Assembly (NCBI RefSeq): GCF_002994635.1
Contig: NZ_PVNL01000118.1
Span: 124,001 to 188,000, forward strand
DNA from: Enhygromyxa salina
Lineage (GTDB): Bacteria; Myxococcota_A; Polyangia; Nannocystales; Nannocystaceae
DNA: 64,000 nt
Reading direction: 5' to 3'
Under the pieces are notes generated by a model, which was given only the letters and a program-made list of their open reading frames with translations, made no database searches and was not told the DNA's origin. Position 1 is the first letter of the stretch; each line of letters starts with the position of its first letter. Positions 1 through 13,653 of the stretch are shown one piece after another. A program made the position numbers and the translations under genes.

Positions 1-15
1 ACACATCGCATCACC

Positions 16-819
16 ATGGTTCGCGTCGGACAGCGACTCGGCAAGTACCGCCTCAAGCGTCGCGTGGCTCGTGGCGGCTTCGGAGACGTGTACGAGGCCT
101 ACGACACCATCGAGGGCATCTCGGTGGCGGTCAAGATCCCGCTGGGCGGGGTGGTCAAGCAAGACAACCTCGACGACTTCCGTCGCGAGGTCCGGATCAC
201 CGCCAAGCTCGATCACCCCAACATCATGCCGATCAAGAACGCCGACTTCATCGAAGGCGTGTTCTCGATCGTGCAGCCGCTCGGCGAGCACAGCCTGGAT
301 GATCGGATCTCCAAGCGCATCAAGTTCACGACCAAGATCGAGTACGTCGAGCAGATGCTGGCCGGGCTCGCCCACGCGCACGAGCGGGGCGTCATCCACT
401 GCGACATCAAGCCCGACAACATGATCCTGTTCGCCGACGAGCGCCTGCGCCTGGCGGACTTCGGCATCGCCAAGTTCGCGCGCAAGACCATCCAGGGCTC
501 GGCCTCGGGCTCGGTCGGCTACATGGCGCCCGAGCAGGCCATGGGCCGGCCCTCGGCCCGCTCGGACGTGTTCTCGGCGGGGTTGGTGATCCACCAGCTG
601 CTGACCGGCAAGCTGCCGCTGTGGCCGTTCGACTGGCCGTGCGAGGGCGCCGATCGGCTCAAGCGCCTGCACCCCGAGCTGCGTGAATTCGTCCGTCGCT
701 CGATCGAGGTCGAGGCCCGGATGCGCTACCGCGACGGCGCGGTGATGTACCGCGCGTTCAAGCGGATCAAGCGAAAGTCGCTCAGGTACGCCGCAGAAAA
801 GCGCGTGCGGGCGTCATGA
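16..819 (+). CDS. Ser/Thr protein kinase, kinase domain only
   Basis: A 267-residue cytoplasmic protein made up of one Hanks-type kinase domain that phosphorylates Ser/Thr on partner proteins. Visible: glycine loop ARGGFGDVY (residues 18-26), ATP-binding lysine in VAVK (K40), catalytic loop HCDIKPDN (129-135, D130, K132, N135), DFG (148-150) and APEQ (171-174). The catalytic loop has Cys where most kinases have Arg before the Asp, so this is a non-RD kinase that may not need activation-loop phosphorylation (inference). No membrane segment or sensor domain follows, unlike most myxobacterial kinases. The PP2C phosphatase gene starts 13 bases downstream, so the two probably form a switch acting on the same targets. 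The upstream region lies outside the window. Confidence 0.93.
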   Translation: MVRVGQRLGKYRLKRRVARGGFGDVYEAYDTIEGISVAVKIPLGGVVKQDNLDDFRREVRITAKLDHPNIMPIKNADFIEGVFSIVQPLGEHSLDDRISKRIKFTTKIEYVEQMLAGLAHAHERGVIHCDIKPDNMILFADERLRLADFGIAKFARKTIQGSASGSVGYMAPEQAMGRPSARSDVFSAGLVIHQLLTGKLPLWPFDWPCEGADRLKRLHPELREFVRRSIEVEARMRYRDGAVMYRAFKRIKRKSLRYAAEKRVRAS

Positions 820-832
820 CGGTGGAGCCGGC

Positions 833-1696
833 GTGAAGGCGCACCTGTTCCTTCACGGGCAGCTGCGTCGTCCGACCCTGATCCCGGTGGGCGGCGGGAC
901 GGCGGTGGTGTTCACCGGGCCGTCGCCGACCCGCGATCAAGATCCAAACGAAGACGCGGTCGGAGTGTTCGACCTCGGGCCCGAAGCGGCCGTGCTCGCC
1001 GTGGCCGATGGCGTCGGCGGTCACGGCCGCGGCGACGAGGCCTCGCGCGTCGCGCTGGAGTCGCTCGCCGAGCAGCTCGACGAGCTCCAGCCTGAGCAAG
1101 CTGATCTGCGTGACTCCGTCATGACCGCGATCGAGCGGGCCAACACCCGGCTGGTCGCGCGCTCCCCCTCGCCGGCCACGACCCTGGTCATCGCCACGAT
1201 CTTTCGCGGCCTGCTGCGCTGCTACACCGTCGGCGACTCGGAGCTGATGGTCGTGGGCCAGCGGGGCAAGCTCAAGCTCCGCACGATCCCGCACTCGCCG
1301 ACCGGCTACGCGCGCGAGTCCGGGCTGCTCGACGAGGCTGGCGCGTTGATGCACGACGAGCGCCACCTGCTCTCGAACGTGGTCGGGATGCCCGCCATGC
1401 ACGTCGCCGCGACCACGGGCCTGAGCTTGGCGATGCGCGACACCGTGATGTTGGGAAGTGACGGCGTGTTCGACAATCTCTACCACGACGAGATCATCGA
1501 ATTGATCCGGGCGGGTGAGCCCTACGCCACCGCCGAGCGCGTGGTCGCGAACTTGGCGGTGCGGATGGCGGGCGCCAGCGAGGACCCCGAGATCCCGTGT
1601 AAGCCCGACGACGTGTCGTTCATCTTGTTTCGCCGGACACCTCCCACTGCTGTCACCACTCGGCGTGCCCAGCGTGTCGAGCCGTCGCCCGCTTGA
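833..1696 (+). CDS. PP2C-family Ser/Thr protein phosphatase
   Basis: A 287-residue metal-dependent (Mn/Mg) phosphatase, likely reversing the action of the kinase encoded just upstream. Family motifs are present: the NED acidic motif (residues 39-41), VADGVGGHGRG around 58-67 with the metal-binding Asp, LGSDGVFDN (metal-binding Asp in the third block) and KPDDVSFI near the C terminus. The start is GTG with GGTGGAG eight bases upstream; it lies 13 bases after the kinase stop. No extra regulatory domain or membrane segment is seen, so it is expected in the cytoplasm. Kinase-phosphatase pairs of this kind regulate secretion or signalling in other bacteria, but nothing here shows the target. Confidence 0.92.
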   Translation: MKAHLFLHGQLRRPTLIPVGGGTAVVFTGPSPTRDQDPNEDAVGVFDLGPEAAVLAVADGVGGHGRGDEASRVALESLAEQLDELQPEQADLRDSVMTAIERANTRLVARSPSPATTLVIATIFRGLLRCYTVGDSELMVVGQRGKLKLRTIPHSPTGYARESGLLDEAGALMHDERHLLSNVVGMPAMHVAATTGLSLAMRDTVMLGSDGVFDNLYHDEIIELIRAGEPYATAERVVANLAVRMAGASEDPEIPCKPDDVSFILFRRTPPTAVTTRRAQRVEPSPA

Positions 1697-1822
1697 GCTG
1701 GAGCCATCGCGTCCAGTGTGATTGGACTTTCATGCGAGTGTGCAATCAGTGGTACTCTCGCGTCACCGGAGCCCCGCTCCGGCCCGGATCCTGGCCCCCG
1801 CCAGCCCGGATGGAGCAACTAC

Positions 1823-2716
<894 letters not shown>

Positions 2717-2728
2717 TCCACGGCTGAC

Positions 2729-2834
2729 TGTCCAAAACGGGCGTCGTGAGTGGGCGTCGTGAGTGGGCGTCGTGACTGGCCTTAGTGACTGGCCTTAGTG
2801 ACTGGCCAAGTCACGACGCCCGTTCTTTTGGACA
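2729..2834 (+). terminator. Long inverted repeat enclosing 13-bp tandem repeats; possible terminator
   Basis: The 21 bases at 2729-2749 (TGTCCAAAAC then GGGCGTCGTGA) are matched in inverse orientation at 2811-2834, with only a three-base insertion in the right arm. This could form a stem of about 21 pairs 12 bases after the lipoprotein stop codon; the right arm contains CTTTT. It is placed as a terminator for the lipoprotein gene, but the large loop, filled by tandem repeats, is not typical and another role is possible. Confidence 0.55.
2739..2803 (+). repeat. Five 13-bp tandem units (two types)
   Basis: Three units GGGCGTCGTGA(G/C)T at 2739-2751, 2752-2764 and 2765-2777 are followed without a gap by two units GGCCTTAGTGACT at 2778-2790 and 2791-2803. 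The first unit overlaps the left arm of the surrounding inverted repeat. Confidence 0.95.
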
Positions 2835-2909
2835 CGAATTATCTGCTGGCATCGGCGCCAGTTTTTGCGTGCTGGTCCGGCCGCGCGCGCCCCTATCGTT
2901 ATTGACGTC

Positions 2910-5900
2910 ATGAGTGGCGCGGATGTGGATACCAGGGTCATCAGTACGATGAACGCCGCGAACTCGACATGGACGAGCGGCGATCTGGCCGACTCCTCCG
3001 AGGGATTGGTCGGCCTGCTCGATCACCTGGGTCGCTACGTCCTGCTCCATCGCCTCGGTGGCGGCGCATTCGGGACAGTGTGGACGGCCTACGACCCCCA
3101 GCTCGATCGCCGGGTCGCGATCAAGGTGGTGCACAGCCGCGGGCGGCACGTGAGCGAGACCGGCACGACCCGCGACGAGCTGCTGTCCGAGGCGCAGCTG
3201 CTGGCCCAGCTTTCCCACCCCAACGTGGTCACCATTCATGACGCGGGCCGGCTCGAGGACGCGCTGGGCTCGATGACCGACATGCACACGACGCTGCTCG
3301 AGGATGACGCGGAGTACGACAGCATGGTCGGCGTGTTCATCGTCATGGAGCACCTGTCTGGTCCCACGATGGCGGAGTGGCTCGTGGCCGACACACGGCC
3401 CGCGCTCCACGACATCCTGCGGGTGTTCAGCGAGGCCGGGCGGGGGCTCTCGGCCGCGCACGCCCGCGGGCTCGTGCACCTGGACTTCAAGCCGGCCAAC
3501 CTGATGTTCGGCGCGGATGGCCGGGTCCGCGTGCTCGACTTTGGGCTCGCGCGGGTGGGTCGACAGCTGCGGGGCAACCAGCGCGGGGCGGGCCGCTCGC
3601 GGGTGGCCGGAACGCCGGCGTACATGGCCCCGGAGCAGCACCAGGGCCTGATCGCAGACAGCCGCGCGGATCAGTATGCGTTTTGTGTGTCGCTCTGGGA
3701 GGCGCTGTACGGCGCGCGCCCATTCGATCGCGAAGACGCCAAGAGCGTGTTCGTGGCCAAGTTCGCGGGTCCGCCAACTACCCTGTCGCCCCCGCCCCCG
3801 TACCCACACGTTCACGCGGCGCTCGTGCGGGGCCTGGCGTTTGATCCCGAGCGGCGCTTCGCCAACATGGACGAGCTGCTGGCCGTGCTCAACGACGATC
3901 CACGCCAGCGACGGCGCAGCAGGATCGCCGGGCTCGCGCTGGTTGGGGGCCTGCTCGGCGCGGGGTTTGGGCTGGCCCAGGCCGCACAGGGTCACGAGAA
4001 CCCGTGCGCGCCCCCGCCAGATCAGTTCGCCGGGGTCTGGGACCACGCGCGCCGAGTGGAGGTCGAGGCCGCGTTCGAGGCGACCGGGGTCGCGTTCGCG
4101 AATGAGACCTTCGAGCAAGTCGCGGTCGGGCTGGATCAAGAGATCGCCCACTGGTCGGCCGTCCGCCACGAGGTCTGTCGCGCGACCCTGGTCGACGCCG
4201 AGCTGCCGGTCGAGCGCATGAGCGAGCAGCTGTTGTGCCTGGATCGACACCTGCGCGGCATCGCCGGACTCAGCGAGACGCTGCTGACGGCCGACGTCGA
4301 GATGGTCGCGCGGGCCCGGGACCTGGTGCTGGCGCTCGACGATCCGGAGCGCTGTCGTGATCTCCAGGTATCGGAGCTGTCGGCCGTGCAAGCGGTCGGG
4401 CGGGGTGTGCTGTTCGAGAACCCATGGCAAGCGCTGCTCGGGGTCGAGGACGCGCTCGCGCGCGCGCGTGTGCTCAGCGAGCTCGGCCGCTACGCCGAGG
4501 CCTTCGAGGTCGCCGAGCAGGCAAGAGCGCGCGCGGTGGAGCTCGACGACAGCGCCGGAGCTGGCCGTGCGCAGCGCGAGCGCGGGCACCTGTTGTACGA
4601 GCTGGGCCGCCTCGATGAGGCCCGAGACACCAGCATGCAGGCGCTCGCCAGCGCGGCGCGGCTCGACGATCGTGAGCTCGAGATCGTGGTCCTCGTCGAT
4701 CTGATCTCGATCCACACGGGCCGCGGAGACTTCGACCGCGCGCTGGCGATCCGCGAGCTGCTCGCGCCTCGTGTCGACGCGGCGCGCTCGCCCGAGCTCG
4801 CCGTGCGCGTGCACCTTCACGCGGCGGCCATGCACGATCGTCAGCAGCACTGGGACCAGGCGCTGGCGGAGCTCGACGCCGCGACCGCGCTGCTCGACGC
4901 TGGCCAGCTCGCCTCGCCCGCCCAGCGCGGGCAGGTCCTGGTCAGCTACGGCAACGCGATGGTCGGATCGGGTCGCGACCTGCAGCGCGGCGCCGAGGCC
5001 TACCGCCAGGCGATCGAGCTGTGGACGGAGACCTACGGCGCCCACCACCCGCTGATCGCCAAGACCCGGATGAACCTGAGCGTGCTGCAGTTTCGCCTGC
5101 ACGACTATCCGGCTGCGATCGAGCTGCTCGAGTCGACGCTCACCGAGGTCGAGCAGGTCTACGGCGCCGATCACCCCTACGTCAGCGTCTGCCACCAAAA
5201 CCTCGGCGCGCTGCGCTGGGCGACGGGCGAGATCCACCTGGCCATTCGCCACACCCGCGAGAGCCTGCAGCTCAGCGCCGTCAAGCTTGGGACCACGCAC
5301 CCGGACTACGCCACGGCCGAGCGCAACCTCGCGGCGCTCTTGACGATCGTCGGCGAGCACCGCGAGGCCCGGGCGCTCTACGTTCATGCGCTGGAGGTCT
5401 ACGAGCTCAGCTACGAGTCCGAGGACAGCCGGCGCATGGCCCTGCACGCCCAGCTCGCCGAGGTCACGTGGTGGCTGGGCGAGTACGAGCTCGCGCACAC
5501 CCACGCGGCCCAGGCCGAGCGCACGCTGGCCCTGACCGAGGCGACCGAGCGGCGTCGGATCGGACCGCTGTCGGCCCTCGCGCTGCTCGAGCTGCACGAC
5601 GGCGAGCTCGAGGCCGCGCTCGCCCACGCCCGGGAGCTCGTCACCTTTCATGAGGCGGCGCTCGATGGTGAGAGCCCGGACCTGGCCCGCGCGCGCGTGC
5701 TGCTGGCTGAGATCGCCCGCGAGCTGGGTCTGCGCGCCGAGGCGCACGCGCAGCTCGAGCGCGCGCTGGCCATGCTCGCGGGGCCGGGCAAGCGCGAGCA
5801 CCCGTTCACCTGGGCCGTCCATCTGGAGCTCGGACGCCTGGCCCTCGACGAAGGCCACGGCGAGCAGGCGATCGAGCAGCTCGAGGCCGCGCTGGATCTC

Positions 5901-6065
5901 GCCCGCGGGCCACAGGGCGCCAAGGTCCACGCCGCGATCGTCGAGCTCGAGCTCGCGCGGGCGCTCGCCGACGACCCCAGCTCTCGGCCCCTGCGACTGC
6001 GCGAGCACGGCCGCGCGACCCTGGCCGAGTACGGCGTTCGCCCTGATCTGCAGGACCTTCAGTGA
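2910..6065 (+). CDS. Transmembrane Ser/Thr kinase with C-terminal TPR domain
   Basis: A 1051-residue signalling kinase. The kinase domain covers about residues 43-330: glycine loop LGGGAFGTV (49-57), VAIK with K72, HLDFKPAN (190-197, a non-RD kinase with Leu before Asp), DFG (210-212), APEQ (240-243). A single membrane helix follows (about 339-357, GLALVGGLLGAGFGLA), and the remaining roughly 690 residues are helical TPR/kinesin-light-chain-like repeats (for example YGAHHPLIAKTRMNL and YGADHPYVSVCHQNL). This architecture is common in myxobacteria; the TPR part presumably binds partners or signals outside the membrane. ATG 2910 is preferred to upstream non-ATG starts because of a TATCGT -10-like element ten bases before it. 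Confidence 0.93.
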   Translation: MSGADVDTRVISTMNAANSTWTSGDLADSSEGLVGLLDHLGRYVLLHRLGGGAFGTVWTAYDPQLDRRVAIKVVHSRGRHVSETGTTRDELLSEAQLLAQLSHPNVVTIHDAGRLEDALGSMTDMHTTLLEDDAEYDSMVGVFIVMEHLSGPTMAEWLVADTRPALHDILRVFSEAGRGLSAAHARGLVHLDFKPANLMFGADGRVRVLDFGLARVGRQLRGNQRGAGRSRVAGTPAYMAPEQHQGLIADSRADQYAFCVSLWEALYGARPFDREDAKSVFVAKFAGPPTTLSPPPPYPHVHAALVRGLAFDPERRFANMDELLAVLNDDPRQRRRSRIAGLALVGGLLGAGFGLAQAAQGHENPCAPPPDQFAGVWDHARRVEVEAAFEATGVAFANETFEQVAVGLDQEIAHWSAVRHEVCRATLVDAELPVERMSEQLLCLDRHLRGIAGLSETLLTADVEMVARARDLVLALDDPERCRDLQVSELSAVQAVGRGVLFENPWQALLGVEDALARARVLSELGRYAEAFEVAEQARARAVELDDSAGAGRAQRERGHLLYELGRLDEARDTSMQALASAARLDDRELEIVVLVDLISIHTGRGDFDRALAIRELLAPRVDAARSPELAVRVHLHAAAMHDRQQHWDQALAELDAATALLDAGQLASPAQRGQVLVSYGNAMVGSGRDLQRGAEAYRQAIELWTETYGAHHPLIAKTRMNLSVLQFRLHDYPAAIELLESTLTEVEQVYGADHPYVSVCHQNLGALRWATGEIHLAIRHTRESLQLSAVKLGTTHPDYATAERNLAALLTIVGEHREARALYVHALEVYELSYESEDSRRMALHAQLAEVTWWLGEYELAHTHAAQAERTLALTEATERRRIGPLSALALLELHDGELEAALAHARELVTFHEAALDGESPDLARARVLLAEIARELGLRAEAHAQLERALAMLAGPGKREHPFTWAVHLELGRLALDEGHGEQAIEQLEAALDLARGPQGAKVHAAIVELELARALADDPSSRPLRLREHGRATLAEYGVRPDLQDLQ

Positions 6066-6109
6066 CCCGCCCGGCGCTGCGACAAACGGTCGCGCGGCAG
6101 CGTGCCGCA

Positions 6110-6139
6110 TTGCCCCCGCGGCCCTCGGATCACTAGCGT
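6110..6139 (+). promoter_or_regulatory. Candidate promoter of the mbnP-like gene
   Basis: TTGCCC (6110-6115), 18 bases, TAGCGT (6134-6139); the start codon is 12 bases further on with no clear ribosome-binding site. Confidence 0.45.
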
Positions 6140-6151
6140 GCGAGGCTGACC

Positions 6152-7660
6152 ATGCCCAACACCAAGTTCGAGACACCTGAGCGGGTTGTTCACGCCTTGC
6201 TTGGCTCGAAGGCTCGACGCTTCGCGCCGGCAATGGCAATGGCGGTGGCGATCACCGCGAGCTCCGGCGGCTGCCAGGGCACGAGCGAGGACGCGCCGCG
6301 TACCTTCGTCATCCCCTTCACGCCGATGTTTGGCACCGAGGTGGTGCGCTGCGGCGCGACCTTCGGTCCGGCTGGAACCTCTGGGGCCGAGTTCGAGGTC
6401 AAGGACTTCTTGGCCTTCGTCCACAGCGTCGAGTTGGTGCGCGCGTCGGGTGAGGTCGTGCCCTTGGCCCTGGTCGAGGACCAGGAGTGGCAAGGCGGAG
6501 GGGTCGCCCTGCTCGACTTCAACGACGCCACCGGCGACTGTTCCGGCGACCCCGAGACCAACACGCAGATCGTTGGAACCGCGCCCGACCACGCTGACTA
6601 CGTCTCGATTCGCTTCGGCGTGGGCCTGCCGGCAGCCCTCAACCACCTCGACGCCGTGACGGCGAAGGCACCGTTCAACAAGCCGAGCACATGGTGGAGT
6701 TGGAAAGACGGCTACAAGTTCTTCCAGCTGAGCACCGCGACCGCCGCCCACGAGAGCTTCTTCGTGCACATTGGCGCGACGGCCTGCGAGGGCTCTCTCG
6801 ATCAGGGCTTTTCTTGCGCGGGAGAGCATGAAATTGCGATCGAGCTCGAGGACTTCGTCCCCGGACAAGATGGTGTGCGCATCAACCTCGCCAATCTGCT
6901 CGCGGGTGTGGACATGAACGCGCCCGTCGACTTCGCCAGCGGTGACTTCGTCGCCGGTTGCATGTCGTTCGACCCCGACCCAGAGTGCGACCCGATCTTC
7001 ACCAAATTCGGTCGTCACTTCATGAGTGACGAGACCGGCCCCGCCCAGCGCGTGTTCGAGGTGGACGTCGGGGCCGCACCCGACGAGACGCCCGACGCCG
7101 TCGACCCGACGCCGCAGCCGGGTAGTGACGAGTTCGAGCGCGACCCCGCGCTCGACAGCGCCAACGTCAGCCAGCGCGACCTCGCCCGGTCACACGCCCC
7201 GGATAGCATCTTGCAGATCGGCGATCGCACCCACCGTCGCGGTCCCGGGAGCCAATGCATGGGCTGCCACCAAGACAAGGGCCCCGGTCGCGGACTGTTC
7301 AAGGTGGCGGGCACGATCTGGCAGCCCGATCGGACGACCCCCTACGGCGGCGCGACCGTGAAGCTGCTGCCGATCGCGGCGCCGCCCTGCCAAGCGGACG
7401 ACGCCCGCGATCACTGCCAGGGCCAAGCGCCCGGCTACTACCGCGAGGAGGACGTGGTGGCCACGCTGGTGACCGACCCGAACGGCAACTACTACAGCAC
7501 GGAGCTCGGCCCCGAGGCCGATCCGCCGTTTTGGCCGGTGGTCGAGCCCGACCCTGCAGATCTAGACCTCGCCGCCAAGGTCATGGGCCACCCGGCCGCG
7601 AGCGGCTCGTGCAACATGTGCCACGGCTCGATCAAGCTCGAGCTCGCGTCGGGAGATTGA
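6152..7660 (+). CDS. MbnP-like lipoprotein fused to a two-heme c-type tail
   Basis: A 502-residue exported protein. Residues 52-280 match the MbnP (four-Cys, metallo-mystery-pair) family: IPFTPMFG, VELVRASGEVVPL, the cysteines C67, C130, C212 and C222, and a Trp cluster PSTWWSWKDGYKFF (W181, W182, W184). In characterised pairs the partner MbnH, a diheme enzyme, oxidises a Trp of MbnP to kynurenine and MbnP binds copper. The signal peptide ends in SSGGC (lipid Cys at 41). Unusual is the extra C-terminal part (about 300-502) with two heme c sites, CMGCH (369-373) and CNMCH (487-491), around a beta-sandwich segment. The stop codon overlaps the start of the MbnH-like gene by one base, so the two are made together. 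Confidence 0.85.
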   Translation: MPNTKFETPERVVHALLGSKARRFAPAMAMAVAITASSGGCQGTSEDAPRTFVIPFTPMFGTEVVRCGATFGPAGTSGAEFEVKDFLAFVHSVELVRASGEVVPLALVEDQEWQGGGVALLDFNDATGDCSGDPETNTQIVGTAPDHADYVSIRFGVGLPAALNHLDAVTAKAPFNKPSTWWSWKDGYKFFQLSTATAAHESFFVHIGATACEGSLDQGFSCAGEHEIAIELEDFVPGQDGVRINLANLLAGVDMNAPVDFASGDFVAGCMSFDPDPECDPIFTKFGRHFMSDETGPAQRVFEVDVGAAPDETPDAVDPTPQPGSDEFERDPALDSANVSQRDLARSHAPDSILQIGDRTHRRGPGSQCMGCHQDKGPGRGLFKVAGTIWQPDRTTPYGGATVKLLPIAAPPCQADDARDHCQGQAPGYYREEDVVATLVTDPNGNYYSTELGPEADPPFWPVVEPDPADLDLAAKVMGHPAASGSCNMCHGSIKLELASGD

Positions 7661-8793
7661 TGGCGCGACTCGTGCTCGCTGGCGTGGCCGCGGTCACGCT
7701 GATCGGCGGCGGCACCGGATGCGCGCCCGCGGACCCGCCGGCCGGCACGCCCTACGTATGGGAGCTGCCCGAGCACCTCGCCCCGCCCTGGGTCCCCGCC
7801 GACAATCCGATGACGGTCGAGAAGGTCGAGCTCGGCCGGCACCTCTTTTACGACCCGTCGTTGTCCGTCACTGGAGATGTCTCGTGCGCGAGCTGTCACC
7901 TCCAATCGATGGCGTTCAGCGACGGCGACGCGACCTCCGTGGGCGCCGACGGCGAGCGTGGGGTTCGCAGCTCGATGTCGCTCGCGAACGTTGCGTATCT
8001 TCCAACCCTGACCTGGGCAAACCCGGTGTTGGACACGCTCGAGGCGCAAGCTCTGGTCCCGCTGTTCCTCGACGTCCCTCTGGAGATGGGGGCGCAATAC
8101 GTCATCGCCGAGCGGCTCGTCGGCTTTCGTGAAGATCCGACCTATGCCTCGCTGTTCGCCGAGGCCTTTCCAGCGCAAGACGACCCGTTCACGATCGCCA
8201 ACGTCGCCTACGCGCTGGCCTCGTTCGAGCGCACGCTGATCTCCGCCGGCTCGCCCTACGATGCATACTTGGCGGGCGATACCGACGCGCTCGATGCCTC
8301 CGCGACGCGGGGCCTCGCCCAATTCGAAGCGCTCGGATGCGCCAATTGCCACGCGGGGCCGCTGCAGACCGCCAGCTTTCGCAGCGAGGACCACGACGAC
8401 GGGGCCGGCCGGTTCGAGAACACCGGGCTCTACAATTTGGGCGACGAAGGCGCGTACCCGCTGCCAAACACGGGCCTCTACGAGTTCACCCACGATCCGC
8501 GCGACCTCGGAAAGCACCGCGTCCCCTCGCTGCGCAACATCGCCGAGACGGCCCCCTACATGCACGACGGCAGCGTCCCCGACCTCGACGCCGTGCTCGA
8601 TCACTACGCCGCTGGCGGCCGCACGATCGACGCTGGCGCCAACGCGGGTGTCGGCGCCGACAACCCGAACAAGAGCGAGCTGGTCACCGGATTCGAGCTC
8701 AGCGCCACGGACCGCGCTGACTTGATCGCCTTCCTCGGCAGCTTGACCGACCCCACGTTCCTGACCGACCCGCGCTTCGCCAACCCTTGGTAG
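7660..8793 (+). CDS. MbnH-like diheme cytochrome c peroxidase-family protein
   Basis: A 377-residue member of the diheme peroxidase/MauG/MbnH superfamily. Heme sites CASCH (76-80) and CANCH (227-231) are visible, with VELGRHLFYDPSLS before the first and the usual PSLRNIAETAPYMHDGS (289-305) that carries a distal His. The N terminus has a hydrophobic signal and a possible lipobox GGTGC (Cys21). Known MbnH enzymes form a bis-Fe(IV) state and convert a Trp of MbnP to kynurenine; that role is inferred here from the one-base overlap with the MbnP-like gene. The extra hemes on the partner could pass electrons to or from this enzyme. Start ATG at 7660 shares its A with the preceding TGA. Confidence 0.9.
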   Translation: MARLVLAGVAAVTLIGGGTGCAPADPPAGTPYVWELPEHLAPPWVPADNPMTVEKVELGRHLFYDPSLSVTGDVSCASCHLQSMAFSDGDATSVGADGERGVRSSMSLANVAYLPTLTWANPVLDTLEAQALVPLFLDVPLEMGAQYVIAERLVGFREDPTYASLFAEAFPAQDDPFTIANVAYALASFERTLISAGSPYDAYLAGDTDALDASATRGLAQFEALGCANCHAGPLQTASFRSEDHDDGAGRFENTGLYNLGDEGAYPLPNTGLYEFTHDPRDLGKHRVPSLRNIAETAPYMHDGSVPDLDAVLDHYAAGGRTIDAGANAGVGADNPNKSELVTGFELSATDRADLIAFLGSLTDPTFLTDPRFANPW

Positions 8794-8935
8794 CGCGAGA
8801 CGTCCGCGACCTGGATCGAGCGCGAGGATCCGACTCGAGTCTCGGTCATCAGGCTGTCATCAGCTCGGGCGAGGCTTCTCGCCCGCTTGCGGACGCCTCG
8901 GTCGACCGGAGCTTGAAATGGCAGCGAGGCTGTCA

Positions 8936-12679
<3,744 letters not shown>

Positions 12680-12688
12680 GAGCTGGTC

Positions 12689-13621
12689 TCAGGGCTTGCG
12701 CGCGAACGCGGTGATGACTTGAAAGTAGGGCTTGCGGCGCTCGCGGGAGCTGGGCTCACACTGCTCGATGCGCAGGTCGGCCGCGCCCAGCATGGTCCCG
12801 AGCTCAGCAGCCGCGAACCCAAGGTTGAGGTGGTCGTAGGCCTGCGCGATCGTCTGGTGCTCGTGCCGCGCGAGGGTCACGACCGCCAGCGCGCCGCCGG
12901 GCGCCAGCACCCGCGCGGCCTCCCGGATCGCCAGCTGCGGCCGCGCCGAGTACGTGAGCGTGTGGAGCAGCAGCACCGCGTCGAAGCTGCCCGGGTCGAA
13001 CGGCAGCTCGTGCATGTCCCCGACGTGAAAATCCACGTTCTCGAACCGCTCGAGCCGCTGCTTGGCGGCCGCGATCACCCGCTCGCTCAGATCCAGGCAC
13101 GCCACACGATCGGCGCGCGGGGCCAGCAGCTCCGCGTTGACGCCGTCGCCCGAGCCAATGTCGAGCACCGAGCCGAGCCGCAGGAACCCGAGCAGCCCGC
13201 GGGCCGTGGCCTCCCAGGTCCGACCCGGCGAGTAGTGCCGCTCCATCTGGCCCGCGACCTCGTCGGGCCAGCGCAGCCGCGACGAACGAGCCGCCAGCGC
13301 GGCCTCGCGGCGGCGTTGATCCCTGGCGAGCTGGCGATCATCGAGGCGACCGTGGACCAGCTTCCACAGCTCGCTCGCCGAGCCGCTCATGTTGTCGGCG
13401 TCGAGCCCGTAGAAGCTCGAGCTGCCGTCCCGACGATCGCGGACCAGGCTCGCGTCCTTGAGCTTGCGCAGGTGGGTGGACACGCGCGACTGCGGGAGAT
13501 CGGTGATCCGCGTGAGCTCGGCGACGCTCAGCTCGGCGTCGGCGAGCAGCGACAGCAGCCGGACCCGGGTCGGGTCGGCGAGGACCGAGAGCAGGTCCAC
13601 GGTCTGGGTCAGGTCAGGCAT
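12689..13621 (-). CDS. ArsR-family regulator fused to a SAM-dependent methyltransferase
   Basis: A 310-residue fusion. Residues 1-90 form an ArsR winged helix (LLSVLADPTRVRLLSLL, VAELTRITDLPQSRVSTHL); no cysteine metal-binding motif of the SmtB kind is seen. Residues about 145-300 are a class I methyltransferase: VLDIGSGDG (SAM motif I), ACLDLSE, FDAVLLLHTL. Related fusions are found beside methionine-cycle genes in several proteobacteria, and ArsR-type SahR controls that cycle in other deltaproteobacteria, so sensing of SAM or S-adenosylhomocysteine through the second domain is a reasonable inference. It precedes metH in the same transcription unit, and a perfect 12-base palindrome lies 32 bases before its start, a candidate autoregulatory operator. 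Confidence 0.88.
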   Translation of the reverse strand: MPDLTQTVDLLSVLADPTRVRLLSLLADAELSVAELTRITDLPQSRVSTHLRKLKDASLVRDRRDGSSSFYGLDADNMSGSASELWKLVHGRLDDRQLARDQRRREAALAARSSRLRWPDEVAGQMERHYSPGRTWEATARGLLGFLRLGSVLDIGSGDGVNAELLAPRADRVACLDLSERVIAAAKQRLERFENVDFHVGDMHELPFDPGSFDAVLLLHTLTYSARPQLAIREAARVLAPGGALAVVTLARHEHQTIAQAYDHLNLGFAAAELGTMLGAADLRIEQCEPSSRERRKPYFQVITAFARKP

Positions 13622-13653
13622 CGGGGCGCCGAGTGCGATATCCGACCATCAAG

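Noticed and set aside
2811-6239. Very long minus-strand open frame opposite the kinase-TPR gene
   Set aside because: It is antisense of a gene with clear kinase motifs; its protein is Arg/Leu/Val/Gly-rich without any domain, as expected from GC-rich third positions.
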